Shown here piece by piece: positions 1-8,910 of a stretch of DNA of 64,000 nt. This DNA comes from Halomonas alkaliantarctica (GTDB lineage Bacteria; Pseudomonadota; Gammaproteobacteria; Pseudomonadales; Halomonadaceae): NCBI RefSeq assembly GCF_029854215.1, contig NZ_CP122961.1, forward strand, positions 2,232,001 through 2,296,000, read 5' to 3'. Each line of letters starts with the position of its first letter. Positions within the stretch are counted from its first letter, which is position 1. The notes under the pieces were generated by a model that had not been told where the DNA came from, made no database searches, and was given only the letters and a program-made list of their open reading frames with translations. The position numbers and the translations under genes were made by a program.

Positions 1-540
1 AATCCCACGTTCTACCGGATACAAGGTATACACCAGCGTAATGGTGTTTATGTCGTCAGGAAGGTCTCTCGCCAATTGGAAAACGAGCGGGATAGTTAGT
101 CGCTCATTGGCGGCCAACTGCTGCTCCTGAAAGCAGAAGCAGCTGATTTTACGTAGATGTGTCGTGGCATTGGAGGGCGACACGCTGGGCACTGCCCGAC
201 CCCAGCTTTCACTGTGGCTATTATTGGTAAAGGTAAAATCGACTTCCGCCATTTGCCCTGGGTGCACGCTCATCTGACGCATTTCAACGCTCATCTTCCA
301 CGGCAAGCCTGGACTGCCCCGAGTGATAAATTGCACGTTTATATAACGCGATTCATCCACCTCTTCATGCACGATACTTTGTGCAGTGGCATCCACCTTG
401 CCGTTAAGGCCAGTGATTTGACAAAAAACGTCATAAAGCGGCACTAATGCAAAGGCGAACCCAAACATGCCGACCAGTACGGCGACTGTCCTAATGACCG
501 TACGGCGCACCCCCACTTCTGTCTGCTCTTGATCGCCCAT
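1..540 (-). CDS. ctaG: Cytochrome c oxidase assembly protein CtaG/Cox11 (partial, runs off left edge)
   Basis: The gene starts at 540 and is open through base 1, giving 180 codons with no stop. It has a short cytoplasmic N-terminus, one membrane segment at about residues 14-35, the conserved Asp-Val-Phe-Cys stretch just after it, and a Cys-Phe-Cys-Phe copper-binding motif at about residues 130-134. Both motifs are hallmarks of Cox11. In this family the periplasmic domain delivers copper to CuB of oxidase subunit I. An AAGAGGTG ribosome site precedes the start. The gene lies 42 nt downstream of ctaD in the same direction, as in many cox operons. Family members are usually about 180-200 residues, so only a few C-terminal residues should be missing. 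Confidence 0.93.
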   Translation of the reverse strand, partial: MGDQEQTEVGVRRTVIRTVAVLVGMFGFAFALVPLYDVFCQITGLNGKVDATAQSIVHEEVDESRYINVQFITRGSPGLPWKMSVEMRQMSVHPGQMAEVDFTFTNNSHSESWGRAVPSVSPSNATTHLRKISCFCFQEQQLAANERLTIPLVFQLARDLPDDINTITLVYTLYPVERGI

Positions 541-582
541 AACACCTCTTGGGCCCAGTGGCCCATGTGGTTTATGCCACCT

Positions 583-2217
583 TTAATGCGCCGTACGATG
601 AAACACCGGTGGCGTTTCAAACGTATGTAGTGGCGCGGGGCTTGGCACCGTCCACTCTAAATCCACCGCGCCCTCCCAGGCTTTTGCTGGCGCTTTTTTA
701 CCACCGCGGATACACAGTATGACCCCCAACACAAATAGCAGCTGTGAGGCACCGAAGAAGAAAGCACCAATACTCGAAAGCAAGTTAAAGTCGGCAAATT
801 GGAGAGCGTAGTCTGGGATACGCCGCGGCATACCCGCCAAACCAGCGAAGTGCATGGGGAAAAACGTTAGGTTAACGCCAATCATTGAGAACCAGAAGTG
901 CCACTGAGCCAACCGTTCGTTAGGGTAGTGTCCGGTCCATTTTGGCAACCAATAGTACACGCCCGCCATAATGGCGAAGATCGCCCCCGGTACTAACACA
1001 TAGTGAAAGTGTGCAACGACGAAGTAGGTATCGTGATACTGAAAATCCGCCGGTGCGATTGCCAGCATTAATCCTGAAAAGCCACCAATGGTGAACAAGA
1101 CAACAAAGGCTAGGGCAAACAGCATCGGCGATTCAAAACTAATCGAGCCACGAAACAGTGTGGTTACCCAGTTAAATACTTTCACCCCAGTAGGCACGGC
1201 GATCAGCATAGTGGAATACATAAAGAACAACTCTGCCACCAAGGGTAGCCCCACTATAAACATATGATGGGCCCAGACTAAAAATGACAGCAGTGCAATG
1301 GCCGCAGTGGCGTACACCATAGAGGCGTAACCAAACAAAGGCTTACGCGCGAAGGTGGGGATGATCGCTGAGACAATCCCAAAGGCGGGCAGAATCATAA
1401 TGTACACTTCGGGGTGGCCGAAGAACCAAAATAGGTGCTGAAACAACACCGGATCACCACCGCCTGCAGCATTAAAGAAGCTGGTGCCAAAATTAATATC
1501 CATGAGCATCATGGTAATCACACCCGCCAATACCGGCATTACGGCAATCAGCAGAAAAGCAGTGATCAACCAAGTCCAAACGAATAGCGGCATATCCATT
1601 AAACGCATGCCCGGCGCGCGCATATTTAAAATGGTCGCAATGATGTTGATGGCACCGAGAATGGAGCTAATACCGGCAATATGCAGGGCGAGAATAAAGA
1701 AAGTTGTCGAGGGAGGAGCAAAATTCGTCGACAACGGAGCATAAAACGTCCAACCAAAATTAGGGCCGCCGCCGGGCATCAGTAGCGTTGAAAGTAGCAG
1801 TGTGAAAGAAACAGGAAGAAGCCAAAAACTGAAGTTATTCAACCGAGGTAACGCCATATCCGGCGCGCCAATCTGGAGCGGTATCATCCAGTTGGCTAAG
1901 CCGGTGAAAGCGGGCATCACGGCTCCGAACACCATGATCAAACCGTGCATGGTGGTCATCTGGTTGAAAAATTCAGGCTCGACCAGTTGCAGGCCGGGCT
2001 GGAAAAGTTCCGCCCTGACCACTAGGGCGAATATTCCCCCAATGAAAAACATCGTCAGCGAAAAAATCAGATAAAGGGAGCCGATCTCTTTGTGATTAGT
2101 GGTCAGCAGCCAGCGTAAAATACCTTTGGGTGGCGCAGCGTGGCCATGCGATTGACTATCAGCGACGGCCGTAGTGCTGTGTTGCAGTGGGTGCTGAGGA
2201 GGTAGTTTGGGCGCCAT
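583..2217 (-). CDS. ctaD: Cytochrome c oxidase subunit I (aa3 type)
   Basis: This is the 544-residue haem-copper oxidase catalytic subunit, an inner-membrane protein with about 12 membrane helices. Visible signatures are the TNHKEIG start of the family, [10 protein letters not shown] (CuB histidine, crosslinked tyrosine and the D-channel glutamate) and [14 protein letters not shown] (haem a3, CuB and haem a ligands). PTGVKVFNW carries the K-channel lysine. These place it in the A1 group of proton-pumping oxidases. It lies 48 nt downstream of coxB and is followed by ctaG, so the three genes are probably one transcript. The N-terminus has an extra histidine-rich stretch of about 30 residues before the core. 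Confidence 0.97.
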   Translation of the reverse strand: MAPKLPPQHPLQHSTTAVADSQSHGHAAPPKGILRWLLTTNHKEIGSLYLIFSLTMFFIGGIFALVVRAELFQPGLQLVEPEFFNQMTTMHGLIMVFGAVMPAFTGLANWMIPLQIGAPDMALPRLNNFSFWLLPVSFTLLLSTLLMPGGGPNFGWTFYAPLSTNFAPPSTTFFILALHIAGISSILGAINIIATILNMRAPGMRLMDMPLFVWTWLITAFLLIAVMPVLAGVITMMLMDINFGTSFFNAAGGGDPVLFQHLFWFFGHPEVYIMILPAFGIVSAIIPTFARKPLFGYASMVYATAAIALLSFLVWAHHMFIVGLPLVAELFFMYSTMLIAVPTGVKVFNWVTTLFRGSISFESPMLFALAFVVLFTIGGFSGLMLAIAPADFQYHDTYFVVAHFHYVLVPGAIFAIMAGVYYWLPKWTGHYPNERLAQWHFWFSMIGVNLTFFPMHFAGLAGMPRRIPDYALQFADFNLLSSIGAFFFGASQLLFVLGVILCIRGGKKAPAKAWEGAVDLEWTVPSPAPLHTFETPPVFHRTAH

Positions 2218-2265
2218 GTAACTCTCCGAAATATTGTTGTTGTCCGATTGAGTGACAAACCAGCA

Positions 2266-3381
2266 TCACTGAGCAATTAACTCAGCCACTTCAGAAGGCT
2301 GTACGACGTCACCCGTATCATTACCCCAGGCATTGCGCGTATAGGTGACTACGGCAGCAATTTCAACGGGATTTAAGGTGCTACGAAACGCTGGCATCGC
2401 CGCACCCGAGACACCGTTAACCACCTTATTGAGGTGCCAATCCACATCGCTTATCAACTGTTGATTATTCGCCAGTGCAGGAAACGCAGGCGGCGCTCCT
2501 TGACCTTCGCTTTGATGACAAGAGATACAGATCGATTGATAAACTGACTCGCCCCGCTCTACTAGCTCCGCCATCCCCCACTCACGGTCGACACCCATGG
2601 CTTCCTGCTCAGCAGCCTCTTTACGCTCAGTCAGCCAGCTTTCAAACTCCTCCTCTTCCATAGCGTGCACCACCACCGGCATAAAGCCGTGATCGATACC
2701 ACACAGCTCAGCGCACTGCCCGCGGTAAATACCTGGCTCATTGATCTTCACCCAGTTCTCATTGATAAAGCCGGGAATCGCGTCCTTCTTAAACGCTAAA
2801 TCCGGCACCCACCAAGAGTGAATAACGTCATCCGAGGTCATTAGAAAGCGTATTTTACGGTTTATCGGCAACACCAGTGGCTCATCAACCTCTAATAAGT
2901 AGTGCTCTCCCCGCGCTTCTTCTCCACTGATTTGCGCTCTCGGTGTACTCATATTTGAGGTAAACGCGACATCCTCGCCAAGATACTCATAGCGCCAACG
3001 CCACTGCTGGCCGGTAACCATTACATCCAACTCAGCGTCTGATGAGTCATACATGTTTTTTAGAGTTGCGGTGGCGGGCACCGCCATACCGATCAGGATC
3101 AAAATGGGGATGGCAGTCCATAACACTTCCACACTGGTATGTTCGTGGAAGTGTGCAGCCTTTGCACCTTTGGAGTGGCGATAACGGAACAAGGAATAAA
3201 ACATGGCCCCAAATACCACCACGCCAATCACGACACATATCCAAAAAATGGTCATGTGCAGGCCATAAATATCACTGCTTACATCTGTTACGCCAACGGG
3301 CATGTTCCAACCGTTTGCCTGAGCCTGTGACCCACTTGCAGCAAGGGGTATGGCCATCAGCTGCCACCACCGTGAACGCAT
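2266..3381 (-). CDS. coxB: Cytochrome c oxidase subunit II with fused cytochrome c domain (caa3-like)
   Basis: The protein has 371 residues: an N-terminal signal or membrane-targeting segment, two membrane helices (about 40-65 and 85-110), a periplasmic cupredoxin domain with the CuA ligand motif CAELCGIDHGFM, and then a C-terminal cytochrome c domain. The last has a CISCH haem-binding site and a distal methionine in GAAMPAF. The CuA site accepts electrons and passes them to subunit I. The fused haem domain is typical of caa3-type enzymes and suggests that electrons enter through this covalently attached cytochrome. It is the first visible gene of the coxB-ctaD-ctaG set; the start at 3381 follows a GGAGGTC-like ribosome site. 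Confidence 0.95.
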   Translation of the reverse strand: MRSRWWQLMAIPLAASGSQAQANGWNMPVGVTDVSSDIYGLHMTIFWICVVIGVVVFGAMFYSLFRYRHSKGAKAAHFHEHTSVEVLWTAIPILILIGMAVPATATLKNMYDSSDAELDVMVTGQQWRWRYEYLGEDVAFTSNMSTPRAQISGEEARGEHYLLEVDEPLVLPINRKIRFLMTSDDVIHSWWVPDLAFKKDAIPGFINENWVKINEPGIYRGQCAELCGIDHGFMPVVVHAMEEEEFESWLTERKEAAEQEAMGVDREWGMAELVERGESVYQSICISCHQSEGQGAPPAFPALANNQQLISDVDWHLNKVVNGVSGAAMPAFRSTLNPVEIAAVVTYTRNAWGNDTGDVVQPSEVAELIAQ

Positions 3382-3507
3382 AGAGACCTCCAGTTTATTG
3401 TTGTTATTATTTATCGTTAGATTAGGACAGGATTAAATGTCATATCAGCAGTATAGGAAATATGTGCCATTCGTCACGTTTCGCTTATTTAACGCTATCA
3501 ACGCTTT

Positions 3508-3720
3508 TCAGCGCGCCGCAAACATAGCCAAAAAAATAAGCAGCAAAACAAATATAAGCGTAATCACCACGCCAGTGACAAGATAGGCTGCGGGCTTGCC
3601 ACTACTAAAATCTTCTTCTCGCTTTTGGTTGCTCTGAACGCCTAGCAAGGCTGCCAACACCGACTTCACCACTGACCACATAGAACCTCCGAGGCTGTCA
3701 ATTAACGTTCTCGCATCCAT
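3508..3720 (-). CDS. DUF2970 family small membrane protein
   Basis: The protein has 70 residues. The N-terminal half is amphipathic and carries the conserved pattern WSVVKSVLAALLGVQS; one membrane helix follows at about residues 46-68. The layout matches the DUF2970 family, whose function is unknown. It sits upstream of the cox operon on the same strand with a gap of 126 nt, and proteins of this family are often seen near oxidase genes. That is context only; no function is claimed. Confidence 0.8.
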   Translation of the reverse strand: MDARTLIDSLGGSMWSVVKSVLAALLGVQSNQKREEDFSSGKPAAYLVTGVVITLIFVLLLIFLAMFAAR

Positions 3721-3887
3721 ATGGGACTGAAGTGTTAATTACTATTATCATAGGCATACATAATCATTACGCCAGGGTAATGAAGCGAAATCCAAGAATT
3801 TACAGCCAGGTAAATGGCTACCTATAGTTTCTCAATGTGAGATACTCAGCTTATTCTCAGGATCAGCGCCACCCATTGGAGTGCCTT

Positions 3888-4103
3888 ATGTTCAAGCGCC
3901 GCCTCGCATTACCCATCGCTGCGTTATTTGTTATTGTTCCGCTGCTATTAGCAGGTTGTACTACTTATACATGGCCCGACGGCTCGCAGGAAACAGTTAT
4001 CGGCGTTGTGCCTGAAGAGGAGAATCAACGCTACGAAGAAGAACGGGTAGACGGAGTACGCTACCGCATTCCAGACGAGATCCCGGAAAAGCGCAGCGAA
4101 TAA
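3888..4103 (+). CDS. Small predicted lipoprotein, unknown function
   Basis: The product has 71 residues. An in-frame upstream start at 3837 exists, but the ATG at 3888 has a GGAG site 7 nt before it and gives a proper lipoprotein signal: basic MFKRR, a hydrophobic stretch, then LLAGC with the lipobox cysteine at about residue 24. The mature part is charged and Glu/Arg-rich and begins with TTYTWPDGSQETVIGV. No family is recognised. It is convergent with hrpB; the 27-nt gap holds no visible terminator. Confidence 0.72.
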   Translation: MFKRRLALPIAALFVIVPLLLAGCTTYTWPDGSQETVIGVVPEEENQRYEEERVDGVRYRIPDEIPEKRSE

Positions 4104-4130
4104 ACATCGATGCCGCGATCGCTAAAACAG

Positions 4131-6569
4131 TCACACCCTGCGCTTGGCACTTGCCGTGGCGGGTGCCGTTAGAGGGTCTTCTGGCCAGGGGTGCTTGGGA
4201 TAGCGACCGCGCATCTCTTTGCGCACTTCAGGGTAGCCATTTTGCCAAAAGCTAACTAAGTCCTGAGTGACTTGCAGCGGCCGACGCGCAGGTGAAAGCA
4301 GATGAATCATAACGGCAACGCTACCATTAACAACGGTGGGCGTTAGCCGCCAGCCGAAGGCCTCCTGCAGTTTCAACGCTAACACAGGCGGGCGATGGAA
4401 AAGACACGGCAGGTAGTCTAAGCCGACCTGCTTGCCGCTAGGAACCTCAAGCGTTAGCGGGGTTAACAGCTCAAATTCACTTTGTGCCTCCCAGCTCAAT
4501 GAATTAAGCAGATAGCGCTCTAGCGGCAATTTTTCAATTTGACTCAGCCGTTTAATACCGATCAGGTAAGGGGCTAGCCAGCTCTCTAGAGAAGCTAATA
4601 GCGCTGGCTCCGACCAATCGGGCCAAGCCTCCCCCCGGTGTTCACGGACCAGCGCCATTCGCCCTTGCAACTGCTGTAACCTATCGCCAAATAACTTTTC
4701 AGGGTGCTGACGTAACGCGCTCAATAACGCCTCTTTTACCGCCTCATCGGGTAAGTGGGCTAAAGGTCTTTTAGCAAGGGTGAGGTTACCATGCGCCTGT
4801 ACCTCTTCTCCGACTAAACGCCCCTCTTCTTGCGACCACGTTACCCGCGGCTGCCATTGGCGAATACGAGGATATAGCGAAAGAATTGATTCAAGTGACA
4901 ACGGCTCGCCAGAGATAATGCGCGCCTGGTCTCCCATCGAGCTATTGAGCGAGACGGCGACTAAAAAGGAATGATGCGCCAGGGTATCGTTTAAAGGCAG
5001 CGTAGCGGTTTTGCCATTCGCAAGCCGAAAGTTACCGGGATGTATTTGCTGGCCAATACGCTCAGGGTAGGCCAGCGCCAACAGTGGCCCAAGCGGCTCT
5101 AGCGCGGCGTCACTAAGCACCGTTCCTGCTATTTTAGCCAACCTTAGCGTTTCGCGCTGCCAACTGGGAAAGCGTTTAGGCTGACGAAGACGCAGTGCCA
5201 AAGCATCATGCAGCGAGCGCTCGGTACTGTCTCGCTCCTCCAGCAGTGCAGCCACCCCACAGGCCAGCGGCACAGCATTGAAGTCAGAAGCTCGTTCCAG
5301 CATCACGGCCACTCTCGGTTCAACTGGCCATTTGGCACAGCGGCTACCTAGCGGAGTAAGCTTATGCTCGTGATCTAACACTCCTAATTGCTTGAGCAGC
5401 GATTGGCCACTGCGCCAGGCTCCCTCCGGTGGCGGGGTTACCCAGCTAAGCGATTTAGGTGACGCGACGCCCCAACACGCCAGTTCGAGCACTAGCGAAG
5501 AGAGATCCGCTTGCTGAATTTCCGGCTCACCATAAGGCACCAACGGCTGTTCCTGGGCCCAGAGCCGAAAACAACTGCCCTCCCGCTGACGCCCTGCACG
5601 CCCCCGACGCTGATCAGCACTAGCGCGGTTGATCCGCCGGGTCGTTAAACGGGTTAGCCCGGTACGCGGCTGAAAAAGCGGTACTCGCTCCAGACCACCG
5701 TCAATCACGACATTCACACCATCCACGGTAATGCTCGATTCCGTGATGGCGGTGGAGACGATAATTCGCTGTTTTGACGTGTTCGCGGCTAACGCTTCCT
5801 GCTGTTCAGCAATACTCATTCTGCCGTGCAGTGGCCGAACCGTCAGATGAGGCACCGTCTTTTCCAGCACCTGAACCAAACGATTAATTTCGGCGACACC
5901 GGGCAAGATTACCAGTATGCCTTGAGTATCAGGCTGTGATAGCGCTTCCTCGACTACCCGAAGCGCGTGGCTAACGCTCTCCTCACCACTTAGGGCAGGA
6001 CGATAATCCGTCGTCACTGGATACTGGCGGCCATGACACTCAATGACAGGCACCTGCTCGCCCAACACCCGCTTGAGCGCTTCGACATCCAGGGTTGCCG
6101 ACATCACCAGTAAGCGCAAATCGTCGCGAATACTGGTTTGCACATCCAGCGTTAACGCCAAGCCCACATCGGCTTCTAAACTACGCTCATGGAACTCGTC
6201 AAAGATGATCCCGGCAACGCCTTCTAACAGCGGATCATTTTGCAGCATGCGAGTGAGTACGCCCTGGGTGACTACTTCTAAACGGGTTTGCGCGCTCACA
6301 CAGCTATCGCCGCGCATGCGGTACCCCACGGTTTGGCCAACGTTTTCACCCAATTGCTGGGCCATAAAGCTAGCCGCCAAACGCGCGGCTACCCGCCGTG
6401 GCTCGAGTAAAAGAAGCTTTTGACCTTTGGCCCAAGCTTCTTCAAGTAAACACAGCGGCACGCGCGTGGTTTTCCCCGCCCCCGGCTGGGCAATCAGCAT
6501 CAGTCGATTATGGGAGGCAAGGGCTGTCTTGATCTGATCTAGATACTGATCAATAGGCAAGTCGCTCAT
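4131..6569 (-). CDS. hrpB: ATP-dependent RNA helicase HrpB (DExH box)
   Basis: The call is 812 residues from the start MSDLPIDQYL, matching the usual HrpB length of about 810-820. A 21-codon upstream extension is possible but would overlap the neighbouring regulator gene. Motif I is QPGAGKTT at about residue 31, and motif II is DEFHE, as in the DEAH/RHA group. The RecA-like helicase core is followed by the helicase-associated domain (HA2) and the HrpB C-terminal domain. The family is bacterial and of poorly defined role in RNA metabolism. The gene lies 7 nt beyond the stop of the TetR gene on the same strand, so the two could be co-transcribed. Confidence 0.94.
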   Translation of the reverse strand: MSDLPIDQYLDQIKTALASHNRLMLIAQPGAGKTTRVPLCLLEEAWAKGQKLLLLEPRRVAARLAASFMAQQLGENVGQTVGYRMRGDSCVSAQTRLEVVTQGVLTRMLQNDPLLEGVAGIIFDEFHERSLEADVGLALTLDVQTSIRDDLRLLVMSATLDVEALKRVLGEQVPVIECHGRQYPVTTDYRPALSGEESVSHALRVVEEALSQPDTQGILVILPGVAEINRLVQVLEKTVPHLTVRPLHGRMSIAEQQEALAANTSKQRIIVSTAITESSITVDGVNVVIDGGLERVPLFQPRTGLTRLTTRRINRASADQRRGRAGRQREGSCFRLWAQEQPLVPYGEPEIQQADLSSLVLELACWGVASPKSLSWVTPPPEGAWRSGQSLLKQLGVLDHEHKLTPLGSRCAKWPVEPRVAVMLERASDFNAVPLACGVAALLEERDSTERSLHDALALRLRQPKRFPSWQRETLRLAKIAGTVLSDAALEPLGPLLALAYPERIGQQIHPGNFRLANGKTATLPLNDTLAHHSFLVAVSLNSSMGDQARIISGEPLSLESILSLYPRIRQWQPRVTWSQEEGRLVGEEVQAHGNLTLAKRPLAHLPDEAVKEALLSALRQHPEKLFGDRLQQLQGRMALVREHRGEAWPDWSEPALLASLESWLAPYLIGIKRLSQIEKLPLERYLLNSLSWEAQSEFELLTPLTLEVPSGKQVGLDYLPCLFHRPPVLALKLQEAFGWRLTPTVVNGSVAVMIHLLSPARRPLQVTQDLVSFWQNGYPEVRKEMRGRYPKHPWPEDPLTAPATASAKRRV

Positions 6570-6576
6570 CTGAGGC

Positions 6577-7251
6577 TCACTTTTCCAACCCGTAAGCGTC
6601 AATACTCGACTTGGATACCGGTGCAGTGACACCGCAGCCTTTTAGAATAACGTGCTCAAGAAAGGCGGAGATGGATTCAATATCCTCCTCGGTTAACGCA
6701 TCGCGGCCTAGAATACCACTGACCTGGGCACTATATTCAGTATAGTGCTGGGTGGAAGACCAGATTAAGAAAATTAGCCACCTGGGGTCGACAGCATCCA
6801 TTTTTCCCTGGACGGACCATTGGCGAATGATCTTGGCCCGTGAGGCCACCCACTCGCGCAACTCGCCTGCCAAATAATCACTTAAGAAGGGAGCACCGGC
6901 TAAGATTTCCGCCGCAAAGAGTTTTGAGCCTTCGGGGTAGCGCTGCCCAAGCACCATTTTTGTGCGTATAAAGTCACTAAGTACCGTTGCAGGATCACTA
7001 TCAGGGGTAATGTCCTCAAGCACTTCGTTCCAGCGGCGCATCATGCGGTTAAGCAGCCGCACGTATAGCGCTTGCTTACTGCCCATGTAGTACAAAATAT
7101 TGGCTTTGGGAAGACCTGCTCGATCAGCGATCACTTGCAAACTCGCCCCGCGGTAGCCGTGTTGAGAAAACACTTCCTCAGCAGCTATCAGAATACTGGC
7201 TTCTATTCTTTCCCGGCTTGGGCTTTCATGAGTGGCAGATACGGCGGTCAT
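6577..7251 (-). CDS. TetR-family regulator, RutR-like, probable regulator of the xdh operon
   Basis: The call is 224 residues from the ATG at 7251, which has GGGGA about 10 nt before it. A longer frame reaches 7380 but would cross the operator region. The N-terminal TetR helix-turn-helix spans about residues 15-62 (EEVFSQHGYRGASLQVIADRAG and NILYYMGSKQALY). The C-terminal domain resembles RutR throughout, for example LFAAEILAGAPFLSDYL and LIFLIWSSTQHY. In E. coli RutR senses uracil/thymine and controls pyrimidine and purine genes. Here the gene is divergent from xdhA with a palindromic operator in the gap. Control of purine catabolism is therefore a good inference; the ligand is not known. 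Confidence 0.85.
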   Translation of the reverse strand: MTAVSATHESPSRERIEASILIAAEEVFSQHGYRGASLQVIADRAGLPKANILYYMGSKQALYVRLLNRMMRRWNEVLEDITPDSDPATVLSDFIRTKMVLGQRYPEGSKLFAAEILAGAPFLSDYLAGELREWVASRAKIIRQWSVQGKMDAVDPRWLIFLIWSSTQHYTEYSAQVSGILGRDALTEEDIESISAFLEHVILKGCGVTAPVSKSSIDAYGLEK

Positions 7252-7386
7252 TAACAGTATTCCCCAGTAGCGTGAGTGGATAGGCTGATTGCCCCAAAAG
7301 TTAGCATTTCTCACCAGCTTGCCCCACTCCTGTGCAGTGAGCAAATACTTGCAAGGCAATGCATTTTGTCCCAAGCTCAACCTATA

Positions 7387-7402
7387 TTGACCGATCGGTC
7401 AG
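7387..7402. promoter_or_regulatory. Palindromic operator of RutR/TetR type between the regulator and xdhA
   Basis: The core TGACCGATCGGTCA at 7388-7401 is a perfect 14-base palindrome preceded by T, giving TTGACC-GATC-GGTCAG. It closely matches the known RutR consensus TTGACCANNTGGTCAA, differing at the inner A/T pair and the last base. It lies 39 nt upstream of the xdhA start and 136 nt from the regulator start, and a TATATT sequence (7383-7388) abuts it. It probably serves as operator for one or both divergent promoters. Confidence 0.7.
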
Positions 7403-7440
7403 CACCATCCCGGTCTATTACAACGACAGTGGAGTTCGGC

Positions 7441-8910
7441 ATGGCAACGATTGCGTTCCTGCTCAATGGTACCCCCCAGCGGTGTAACGTTTCACCCGAC
7501 ACCAGTATTTTAACCCTATTACGTGAGCATTTGGCCCAAACGGGTACCAAAGAGGGCTGCGCATCGGGCGATTGCGGCGCTTGCACCGTGGCGATTGGTG
7601 AGTCAACGACTGGCACGCAAAGGTTCGCCAGCGCGAATGCGTGTATCACGCCTGCTCACCAACTACAGGGTAGACACTTGGTCACCGTTGAAGGGTTGTC
7701 GGAAAAAGGTCACTTGCACCCGGCCCAGGAAGCGATGATCGAATGCCATGGTAGCCAGTGTGGTTTTTGTACGCCGGGTATCGTCATGTCACTTTTCACC
7801 CTGCATAGCGACCTTACTCAGCGCCCTGCTCCGCTGTTACAACAACTGTCACCAGAACGCCTAGAAGCCACCCTGGGCGGCAATTTGTGCCGCTGTACCG
7901 GCTATCGCCCTATCCGCGATGCAGCGCTGCGTATGAACGATATTCCCTACGAACGCCCACTTTGGTTCGACGCGACGCTGCCAGCGTCAGAAAGCGATAC
8001 TCAATCCACTGATTCCTTAGGAACAGCGCCATTTTTTGTTCAGCCAACGTCTTTGGAAGAGCTAACGCAATTGCGTCAAGAAGCTCCCCGGGCACGGTTA
8101 GTGGCAGGCGGCACTGATCTCTGGCTGGAAAGCACTCAGCGCCTGGCGCCGCTTGATCAGTTGATAGACGTTTCCCAGGTTGCTGAACTGTTGACGGTTG
8201 AAGAGGCCACGCATGAGAATCGGAGTGGCTGGTGGATAGGCGCCGGGGTTACCTATACCCAGCTCGAGCCGCTGTTTGAAAAGCACTTTCCTGCATTTGC
8301 TCATCTGCTGCACCGGCTTGGCTCCCAGCAAATTCGTAATCGGGGAACGCTGGGTGGCAATATCGCCAATGCCTCCCCCATTGGTGATACGCCCCCCGTA
8401 CTACTTGCCTTGGGCGCTCAGGTGGAGCTTGCCAGCACAAACGGCAAGCGTTGCTTAGCGCTGGAGGATTTCTTCCTTGATTACAAAAAGACCGCCTTGG
8501 CAGAGAATGAAGTCGTTGCGCGGGTTTTCATTCCCCAGCCGGTTGAGGGCAGTCAATTACGTGTCTGGAAATTATCCAAGCGTCGCGAAGATGATATCTC
8601 TGCGCTACTCGGTGCCTTTAGCTACCGCATTGAACAAGGTACCTTGCATGACGTACGCATCGCTTTTGGGGGAATGGCTGCGACGCCAAAGCGCGCGAAA
8701 GCTGCTGAAGCAGCTCTCGAAGGTTGCACCATAACGGCAGATGCTTTTCGCACCGCTCAGCAGGCACTCGATGACGACTTCCAGCCCATGAGTGATGTGC
8801 GGGGCAGTCAGCATTATCGCCAACAAGCCGCCAAGAATTTGCTTGAGCGTCTCTATCTTTCTCTCTCAGCGCCCGACCACGAGGTGATGCTCCATGCGTA
8901 CGCTCACTAA
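7441..8910 (+). CDS. xdhA: Xanthine dehydrogenase small subunit (2Fe-2S and FAD)
   Basis: The call is 489 residues from the ATG at 7441, with GGAG 6 nt before it; the longer open frame upstream is non-coding. Residues 1-85 form a plant-type 2Fe-2S domain with C40, C45 and C48 in EGCASGDCGAC. A helical 2Fe-2S domain follows with CGFCTPG and NLCRCTGYRP. From about residue 190 comes the FAD-binding domain with ARLVAGGTDLWLE and the conserved LGGNIANASPIGD. The subunit carries electrons from the molybdenum site to NAD+ during hypoxanthine to xanthine to urate oxidation. It overlaps xdhB by 17 nt, a sign of tight coupling. Confidence 0.96.
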   Translation: MATIAFLLNGTPQRCNVSPDTSILTLLREHLAQTGTKEGCASGDCGACTVAIGESTTGTQRFASANACITPAHQLQGRHLVTVEGLSEKGHLHPAQEAMIECHGSQCGFCTPGIVMSLFTLHSDLTQRPAPLLQQLSPERLEATLGGNLCRCTGYRPIRDAALRMNDIPYERPLWFDATLPASESDTQSTDSLGTAPFFVQPTSLEELTQLRQEAPRARLVAGGTDLWLESTQRLAPLDQLIDVSQVAELLTVEEATHENRSGWWIGAGVTYTQLEPLFEKHFPAFAHLLHRLGSQQIRNRGTLGGNIANASPIGDTPPVLLALGAQVELASTNGKRCLALEDFFLDYKKTALAENEVVARVFIPQPVEGSQLRVWKLSKRREDDISALLGAFSYRIEQGTLHDVRIAFGGMAATPKRAKAAEAALEGCTITADAFRTAQQALDDDFQPMSDVRGSQHYRQQAAKNLLERLYLSLSAPDHEVMLHAYAH

